DNA from: Candidatus Kuenenia stuttgartensis
Lineage (GTDB): Bacteria > Planctomycetota > UBA1135 > UBA2386
Assembly: GCA_945861365.1 (NCBI GenBank)
Contig: CAMAUH010000335.1
Coordinates: 1 to 5,100, forward strand
Direction: 5' to 3'
Length of the DNA: 5,100 bases
Each line of letters opens with the position of its first letter. The stretch's first letter is position 1. This document shows positions 1-3,690 of the stretch, in pieces. A model generated the notes under the pieces. It worked only from the letters and a program-made list of their open reading frames with translations, did not search any database and was not told the origin of the DNA. Made by a program: the position numbers and the translations under genes.

Positions 1-168
1 CCCGACATCCACGGCATCGTGCGCTGCGTGATGCAGGGCGGTGAGACGGCGGACTACTCGTACGACCCGGTGCTGATCAGCGGCACCCTGACGATCGGCG
101 CGACGATCGAGGACGGCTACGTCGTCGACATCTTCCAGCTGCGCGTCGACGCCATCCTGCCGCTGTAG
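1..168 (+). CDS. C-terminal end of a probable DUF3299-family protein (partial)
   Basis: Frame 1 is open from the left edge to a TAG at 166-168 and gives the last 55 residues of a protein whose start lies outside the window. The fragment is beta-rich. It contains a run like 'YDPVLISGTLTIG' followed by 'EDGYVVDIFQLRVDAI', which resembles the end of DUF3299 proteins, where a P-V-x-V-x-G-T-L/F-x-V-G strand is followed by an acidic turn and a Y/F-x-L/M strand. DUF3299 proteins are usually small secreted or lipoprotein-like proteins of unknown function. The coding reading is well supported because the frame is intact, codon use matches the neighbours and the stop is clean. The family call rests on remembered pattern only. 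The 108-base gap downstream suggests it is not tightly coupled to the next gene. Confidence 0.5.
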   Translation, partial: PDIHGIVRCVMQGGETADYSYDPVLISGTLTIGATIEDGYVVDIFQLRVDAILPL

Positions 169-276
169 CGACTGCCGCGGCCGGCCTACGGGAGATCCCC
201 ATCCGACCGCAAGTTCCGCTGCACGGCCTCAACCTGCGCGGGCGCTGCCGCCGATACGACACCGCGGCAAGCGTCC
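169..276 (+). other. Intergenic gap upstream of the sigma-factor run
   Basis: This is the longest non-coding stretch in the window. I see no tRNA-like fold or convincing Rho-independent terminator. The frame of the preceding gene stays open through the gap after its stop, but no ATG, GTG or TTG occurs in that frame before 277. It is the natural place for the promoter of the downstream six-gene run, and the only recognisable element is the sigma-28-like -10 listed separately. Confidence 0.5.
229..257 (+). promoter_or_regulatory. Possible sigma-28 (FliA-type) promoter, weak
   Basis: GCCGATAC at 250-257 matches 7 of 8 bases of the enterobacterial sigma-28 -10 consensus GCCGATAA. The best -35 candidate is TCAA at 229-232 (consensus TAAA), but the gap to the -10 is 17 rather than the usual 15 bases. 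If real, the run containing the sigma factor would be autoregulated. GC-rich sequence produces such partial matches by chance, so this is a lead only. Confidence 0.22.
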
Positions 277-534
277 ATGAAGTCGGGCACCGGTAGTCAA
301 GAACTGACACGCCAGTTGACGGCGTACCTCACGAGCCTCGCGTTCGGCATCACGTTCGTCGTCGCGACGTTCGCGGGTGTCGACGGCATGACGGCTCTGA
401 TGCGCAGCGTCATGACCGCCGGTGCCGCGTTGGTCTTCGGCAACCTGCTGGCGGCACCGCTGGTCGATGCGGTGCTCACCGCACTCGCCCGCGACGAAGC
501 CAAGCGCCAGGCCGACAAGAAGGAGGACGCTTGA
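277..534 (+). CDS. Small two-helix inner-membrane protein upstream of fliA
   Basis: An 85-residue protein of unknown function. It has a short polar N-terminus, a hydrophobic helix at about residues 17-35, a short polar turn with D36 and G37, a second longer hydrophobic segment at about 45-70, and a charged C-terminal tail (LARDEAKRQADKKEDA) that probably lies in the cytoplasm. The ATG at 277 is the first usual start codon after the stop at 166-168 in this frame. No good Shine-Dalgarno sequence precedes it, so the start is less certain than others here. Its TGA at 532-534 overlaps the TTG start of the sigma-factor gene, and its last codons supply that gene's ribosome-binding site, which implies translational coupling. 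I infer a role linked to the sigma factor or its target machine. No domain is recognised. Confidence 0.72.
   Translation: MKSGTGSQELTRQLTAYLTSLAFGITFVVATFAGVDGMTALMRSVMTAGAALVFGNLLAAPLVDAVLTALARDEAKRQADKKEDA
521..526 (+). promoter_or_regulatory. Ribosome-binding site deciding the TTG start of fliA
   Basis: A perfect AGGAGG ends four bases before TTG at 531. It supports this non-ATG start, which gives a short lead before sigma region 2. No alternative ATG lies nearby. The site sits inside the last codons of the upstream gene. Confidence 0.75.
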
Positions 535-1265
535 GAACGGGCAGCGCCAGGATCCAGCGTTCCACCGCCGAACGCGATCGGCTCGTCGAGCAGTACCTGC
601 CCCTCGTGCACTACGTCGTGGCGCGCATCCCGGTCGCACTGCCGGCTTCGCTCGATCGCGACGACTTCTTCTCGGTCGGCGTGATGGGCCTGATGCACGC
701 CGCATCGACCTTCGACCCCAACCGCGGCGCCTCGTTCAAGACCTTCGCCTACACCGCGATCCGCGGCGCGATCCTCGACGAAGTGCGCAAGCACGACCCG
801 GTGCCGCGCAACCGCCGCGACCGCCTGCGGCGCATGGACAGGGCCACGACCCAGCTGCGTGCCGAACTCGGCCGCGCGCCGACGCCGGCCGAACTGGCGA
901 CCGTGATGGGCTGCAGCGAACAGGATCTCGACGAGGACCTGCAGGCTCTGCACACGAGCCGCATGCTGTCGCTCGACGAGCCGTTCGGCAGCGACGAGGA
1001 CGCGGGGCCGATGGCGGGCCAGATCGGCGACGAGGACACGCTGGAACCCGGCGAACACGCCGACAAGCGCGAGCGGCTCGAGCGCCTGACCAAGGCCATC
1101 GCCGAACTGCCCGAAACCGACCGCAACGTGGTGGTGCTCTACTTCCACGAGCAGCTGTTCCTGAAGGAGATCGGCGAAGTGCTCGGCGTCAGCGAGTCAC
1201 GGATCAGCCAGATCCTGACGCGCGCGACCGAGCGGCTGCGCCTGAAGATGCGTGAGGAGGACTGA
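531..1265 (+). CDS. fliA: RNA polymerase sigma factor, FliA/sigma-28 type
   Basis: A 244-residue alternative sigma factor, the usual length for FliA/WhiG-type proteins, which guide RNA polymerase to flagellar late-gene promoters. Region 2 spans about residues 15-95: LVEQYLPLVHYVVARI (18-33), the DDFFSVGVMGLMHAASTFDP core (44-63), then FKTFAYTAIRGAILDEVRK (69-87) and the DPVPRN motif (89-94). Region 3 covers about 96-140, with APTPAELATVMG (116-127). An acidic linker (149-180) leads into region 4 at about 183-240, where LPETDRNVVVLYF and a helix-turn-helix LKEIGEVLGVSESRISQI (211-228) bind the -35 element. The start is TTG, preceded by AGGAGG, and overlaps the upstream stop. The next gene starts one base after its TGA. 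The family is certain. The FliA subtype is strongly suggested by the size, the DFFSVG and IRGAILDE motifs and the absence of region 1.1. Related sigma factors can also serve non-flagellar regulons. Confidence 0.93.
   Translation: MRTGSARIQRSTAERDRLVEQYLPLVHYVVARIPVALPASLDRDDFFSVGVMGLMHAASTFDPNRGASFKTFAYTAIRGAILDEVRKHDPVPRNRRDRLRRMDRATTQLRAELGRAPTPAELATVMGCSEQDLDEDLQALHTSRMLSLDEPFGSDEDAGPMAGQIGDEDTLEPGEHADKRERLERLTKAIAELPETDRNVVVLYFHEQLFLKEIGEVLGVSESRISQILTRATERLRLKMREED
1254..1260 (+). promoter_or_regulatory. Ribosome-binding site for the 78-residue ORF
   Basis: GAGGAGG lies six bases before ATG 1267 and inside the last codons of the sigma-factor gene. It favours ATG 1267 over the in-frame GTG at 1252, which would overlap the site and has no such signal of its own. 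Confidence 0.75.
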
Positions 1266-1266
1266 C

Positions 1267-1503
1267 ATGGAACCCATTCGCTCCTTGGCGAACGTGTCCG
1301 GTTCGCTGAGCGTCAACGAACGTCAGGCCGGCGGCGGCAAGCGGCAGGCGGACGCCTTCCGGCAGGCCATGCAGCAGTCGGGTGAGCAGTCGGGCAAGCC
1401 CGCGACCGGCCCGCTCCAAAGGTCGATGCGATCGGCGCTACAGGTTCCGGCCCCCGACAGCCGAAGAGATGGCGAGACCCGCCACGTCGACGTGATCGCG
1501 TAG
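1267..1503 (+). CDS. Small hydrophilic protein of unknown function
   Basis: A 78-residue protein starting at ATG 1267, one base after the sigma-factor stop and with a strong GAGGAGG site. It is polar, rich in Gln, Arg, Ser and Gly, and probably largely disordered. It has one likely helix, KRQADAFRQAMQQ (about residues 25-37). There is no signal peptide, membrane segment or cysteine. The position directly after fliA would suit an anti-sigma factor such as FlgM, but the FlgM C-terminal pattern (I-x-x-G-x-Y-x-V-D near a helix pair) is not visible. Short F-R-x-A/L-M/L helices of this kind also occur in small type III secretion or flagellar proteins, a very weak resemblance. It is real by start signal, spacing and codon use; function unknown. 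Confidence 0.68.
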   Translation: MEPIRSLANVSGSLSVNERQAGGGKRQADAFRQAMQQSGEQSGKPATGPLQRSMRSALQVPAPDSRRDGETRHVDVIA

Positions 1504-1518
1504 CGGGTTCCCCCCCGC
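1503..1518 (+). repeat. Small hairpin with a seven-C tract just before a start codon
   Basis: GCGGG at 1503-1507 can pair with CCCGC at 1514-1518 across a six-base loop. Seven consecutive Cs occupy 1510-1516. The structure lies between the stop at 1501-1503 and the ATG at 1520, exactly where a ribosome-binding site would be expected. No purine-rich site is present, so translation of the next gene may depend on coupling to the preceding one. Confidence 0.4.
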
Positions 1519-1519
1519 G

Positions 1520-1738
1520 ATGACGACCAACCCCGACCGACCCGGCGTGATCCGCCGCGATGCAGTGCGGCTGCTGAAGCAGCCGGCACTCGTCGACTGC
1601 GGCACCGGCGACGGCCAGCAGGCACAACCGATCGCGGTCGTGCCGCTGCTCGACGGCGACCGCATCGTCGGGTTCACCGTGCGCTGCGGCTGCGGCGCCT
1701 CGGCCGTCGTCGAGTGTGTCTTCGGCAAGGAGAACTGA
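1520..1738 (+). CDS. Small CxC-motif protein of unknown function
   Basis: A 72-residue soluble protein. It has Cys27 in a DCGTGDG turn, then strand-like segments IAVVPLL (38-44) and IVGFTVRCGCG (49-59), with Cys56 and Cys58 forming a CxC pair, and finally Cys66 in VVECVF. The four cysteines could form a metal site, but spacing of the first to the rest is irregular and no known zinc-ribbon pattern fits. The pattern GF-x-V-R-C-x-C-G followed by a hydrophobic strand is a compact beta hairpin. ATG 1520 is the only ATG in this frame, which is closed upstream by a TGA at 1493. It has no Shine-Dalgarno sequence and sits directly after a C-rich hairpin. The lipoprotein gene starts one base after its stop, and its last codons carry that gene's AAGGAG site. 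Function not recognised. Confidence 0.65.
   Translation: MTTNPDRPGVIRRDAVRLLKQPALVDCGTGDGQQAQPIAVVPLLDGDRIVGFTVRCGCGASAVVECVFGKEN
1727..1732 (+). promoter_or_regulatory. Ribosome-binding site for the coiled-coil lipoprotein
   Basis: AAGGAG lies seven bases before ATG 1740. It supports this start over an in-frame GTG at 1716, and only the 1740 start places the hydrophobic signal peptide at the very N-terminus. Confidence 0.75.
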
Positions 1739-1739
1739 C

Positions 1740-2258
1740 ATGACCCGTTTCCCCTGCAAGTTCCTGTGCGTGCTGCTGCTGGTGTCGCTGGCGGGCTGCA
1801 AGTCCACCGCCGACCTGATCTACGAACCCGCGCCCGACGATCCCCTCGATGGCCAGAAGGGCTCGCTCAGCAAGGCCGGCACCAACATCGAGATGGACTG
1901 GGGGCCGAAGCAGAGCCACCTGCTCGACGAGTTCACGAAGCTGAAGGAGAAGGAGCGCAAGCAGGACGACGCCGTCAACGAGCTGCGCGCCGAGAAGCAG
2001 AACCTGGAACGCCAGCTGCACGACGAGACTGCCGCGCTGCAGAAGGAGAAGGCGCTGCGCGCGCAAGCCGAGGCGGAGACCGAATCGCTGCGGGAACGCC
2101 GCCGCGAGCTGGAAGCCCGCATCCTTGGCCTGTCGATCGAGAAGGCGAAGCTCGAGCAGGCGACGCTGCTCAGCAAGATCGAAGCGTTGCGCGCGGCCCT
2201 CGAGCCGGCGACCGGCAACGCGACCGAAGCCGCCGCGCCGGCGCCGCGGAGCCGCTGA
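1740..2258 (+). CDS. Coiled-coil lipoprotein
   Basis: A 172-residue probable lipoprotein. The N-terminus has basic residues R3 and K7, a hydrophobic core (about 8-18) and the lipobox LAGC, with Cys20 as the expected lipidated residue. Position +2 is Lys rather than Asp, which by the enterobacterial Lol rule favours export to the outer membrane. After a short linker with D, P and G residues, residues about 60-155 form a long, highly charged helix rich in E, K, R, Q and L, a convincing coiled coil (for example LKEKERKQDDAVNELRAEKQ). The tail is Ala/Pro-rich. It probably spans part of the periplasm as a dimer or larger assembly. Its TGA shares one base with the ATG of the next lipoprotein gene, so the two are likely made together and may interact. 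No named family can be assigned, because coiled coils give false similarities. Confidence 0.83.
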   Translation: MTRFPCKFLCVLLLVSLAGCKSTADLIYEPAPDDPLDGQKGSLSKAGTNIEMDWGPKQSHLLDEFTKLKEKERKQDDAVNELRAEKQNLERQLHDETAALQKEKALRAQAEAETESLRERRRELEARILGLSIEKAKLEQATLLSKIEALRAALEPATGNATEAAAPAPRSR

Positions 2259-2896
2259 TGCACGCGCGCGCATTGGGCATCCCGCTCGCGCTCGCCCTCA
2301 GCGTGTCCTTCGCCGCCTGCAACCTCGAACGGCCGCCCGAACCGAAGGTCATCAACAGCTACCTGGCCGAGCCGGCCGACCTCGCCAACGTGCGCCGCAT
2401 CATGGTGCTGCCGTTCGGTCACGAAGCCGGCATCGCGGCGGACTGCAACGTGGTGCGCGACGCGTTCGTCGCCGAGCTGCAGAAGCTGCGCCGCTTCGAA
2501 GTGGTTCCGCTGCCGTCGGACGCGCGCGAAGACGACGAGATCAACGAATCGATGGCGCGCGGCCGGCTGTCGACCGAAGCGATGGTGCGGCTGTGCAACC
2601 GCTACATGCTGGACGGCGTGTTCATGGGCTCGGTGACGTCGTGGCGCGCCTACACGCCACCGCACCTCGGCTTGCGCACGCAGCTGGTGTCGGTGCATTC
2701 CGGTGCGCCGGTGTGGGCGGTGGACGCGATCTACGACACCGCCGACCGCACCACGATCAGCGACCTGCGCCATTACACGAAGTCGACGCAGCACGACGAC
2801 GGCAACCTGCACGGCTACGAACTGACCATGCTGGCACCCGGCCAGTTCACCAATTACGTCGCCCACCGCTTCGTCGGCACGTGGATCGAGGACTAG
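2258..2896 (+). CDS. CsgG/TolB-N-like lipoprotein
   Basis: A 212-residue probable lipoprotein. Residues 1-20 form a signal peptide ending in a variant lipobox (FAAC), with Cys21 as lipidation site and Asn at +2. The mature part has the order seen in CsgG, FlgO/FlgT-type and GNA1162-like proteins: a first strand RRIMVLPFG (46-54), a helix DAFVAELQKL (68-77), a strand FEVVPLP (80-86), a helical linker (95-114), a strand YMLDGVFMGSVTSW (116-129), then GLRTQLVSVHSGAPVWAVDA (137-156), a strand pair ending in a tryptophan-bearing motif. Members sit in the periplasm or outer membrane and often belong to secretion or flagellar ring assemblies. The start is ATG 2258, overlapping the preceding stop by one base. 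With the coiled-coil lipoprotein and the sigma factor nearby, I infer an accessory envelope part of a flagellum or export system. The fold is fairly confident; the role is inference. Confidence 0.82.
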   Translation: MHARALGIPLALALSVSFAACNLERPPEPKVINSYLAEPADLANVRRIMVLPFGHEAGIAADCNVVRDAFVAELQKLRRFEVVPLPSDAREDDEINESMARGRLSTEAMVRLCNRYMLDGVFMGSVTSWRAYTPPHLGLRTQLVSVHSGAPVWAVDAIYDTADRTTISDLRHYTKSTQHDDGNLHGYELTMLAPGQFTNYVAHRFVGTWIED

Positions 2897-2912
2897 ACGG
2901 TCGCTGACGGCC

Positions 2913-2941
2913 GGGCCGCGCCGTATCCTGCTCGGCCCTTT
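2913..2941 (+). terminator. Weak hairpin after the lipoprotein pair
   Basis: GGGCCG at 2913-2918 can pair with CGGCCC at 2933-2938 over a 14-base loop, followed by only three Ts (2939-2941). It lies in the 61-base gap between the CsgG-like gene and the TPR gene, the right place for an operon end or attenuator. The long loop and short T run make it a poor intrinsic terminator. Confidence 0.28.
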
Positions 2942-2957
2942 CCGAGCCGAATACCGC

Positions 2958-3689
2958 GTGTACTCCGTCTTCATCACTCTCGCGATCGCCCTGCTGGCCG
3001 GCTTCAGCGGCACCCTGCTCGACTGGTGGGGCTGGGGCTGGGCGATCCTGTTCTCCGTGGTCGCGTTCGCCGCGCTGTGGATCCTGCTGCAACGGCGCAT
3101 GGGCACCGTGCTCTACCCGGCGATGGAACGTGTGCGGGCCCAGATGGAGGCCGGCCACTTCGACGCCGCGATGCAGAGCCTCGAAGCGCTGCTGCCGTAC
3201 GGGAAGTGGATCCCGCTGCTGACCGGCCAGCTGCAGGCGCAGATGGGCATGCTGGCCTGGCACGGCCAGGACAAGGACAAGGCGCTGGCGCTGCTCGAGA
3301 AGTCGAGCGTGCGCGCCTCCGACGCCCGGTTGCTGCTCGCGTGCATCCTCTACAGCAAGGGCGACAGCAAGCGCGCACTCGCCGTGCTGCAGGTCGCGGC
3401 GATGGTCGGCAAGAAGCACGCGTTGCTGCACAACACGTGGGCGTGGATCCTGCACAAGAGCGAACGCAGCGAAGAGGCCCAGACCGTGCTGGCCAACTTC
3501 TGCAAGCGCAACCCGAACGACCAGCCGAGCAAGGACAACCTGCTGCGCCTGCAGAACCGCACGCGCATGACGATGCAGGGCTTCGGCATGCAGTGGTACG
3601 TGCTCGGCCTCGAGCACCCGCCGCAGGCGATGGGCCAGATGCGGCGCGCGCCGAAGGGCTTCCGCGAACCGCCGAAGCGCAGCGGCTGA
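2958..3689 (+). CDS. Membrane-anchored TPR-like protein
   Basis: A 243-residue protein with two N-terminal membrane helices (about residues 2-21 and 26-44) joined by a very short loop, DWWGWG (22-27), so both ends should be cytoplasmic. The following RR (46-47) fits the positive-inside rule. Residues about 53-185 form helical pairs of TPR type, such as VRAQMEAGHFDAAMQSLEALL (59-79), ALALLEKSSVRASDARLLLACILYSKGD and LHNTWAWILHKSERSEEAQTVLANF. A distinct tail holds LRLQNRTRM and then GMQWYVLGLEHPP, before a basic end. I recall similar TPR membrane proteins with an N-x-x-M...G-x-x-WY-x-x-x-L-E tail from myxobacterial-type genomes, without an established function. The start is GTG 2958 with no clear ribosome-binding site; it places the first helix at the N-terminus. 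TPR proteins usually act as docking scaffolds. Confidence 0.83.
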   Translation: MYSVFITLAIALLAGFSGTLLDWWGWGWAILFSVVAFAALWILLQRRMGTVLYPAMERVRAQMEAGHFDAAMQSLEALLPYGKWIPLLTGQLQAQMGMLAWHGQDKDKALALLEKSSVRASDARLLLACILYSKGDSKRALAVLQVAAMVGKKHALLHNTWAWILHKSERSEEAQTVLANFCKRNPNDQPSKDNLLRLQNRTRMTMQGFGMQWYVLGLEHPPQAMGQMRRAPKGFREPPKRSG

Positions 3690-3690
3690 C

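Noticed and set aside
219..237. Possible sigma-54 promoter (CTGCACG...TGC)
   Set aside because: The -24-like element is fair, but the -12 TGC lies at the wrong distance by several bases and the TTGC core is absent.
1267..1503. Calling the 78-residue ORF FlgM
   Set aside because: Only its position fits. The C-terminal RHVDVIA resembles a FlgM fragment by chance, and the expected helices and Gly-x-Tyr-x-Val pattern are missing.
1766..2257. Extension of the CsgG-like gene upstream in its own frame
   Set aside because: The extension overlaps the coiled-coil lipoprotein and would bury the signal peptide and lipobox. ATG 2258 gives a proper N-terminal signal.
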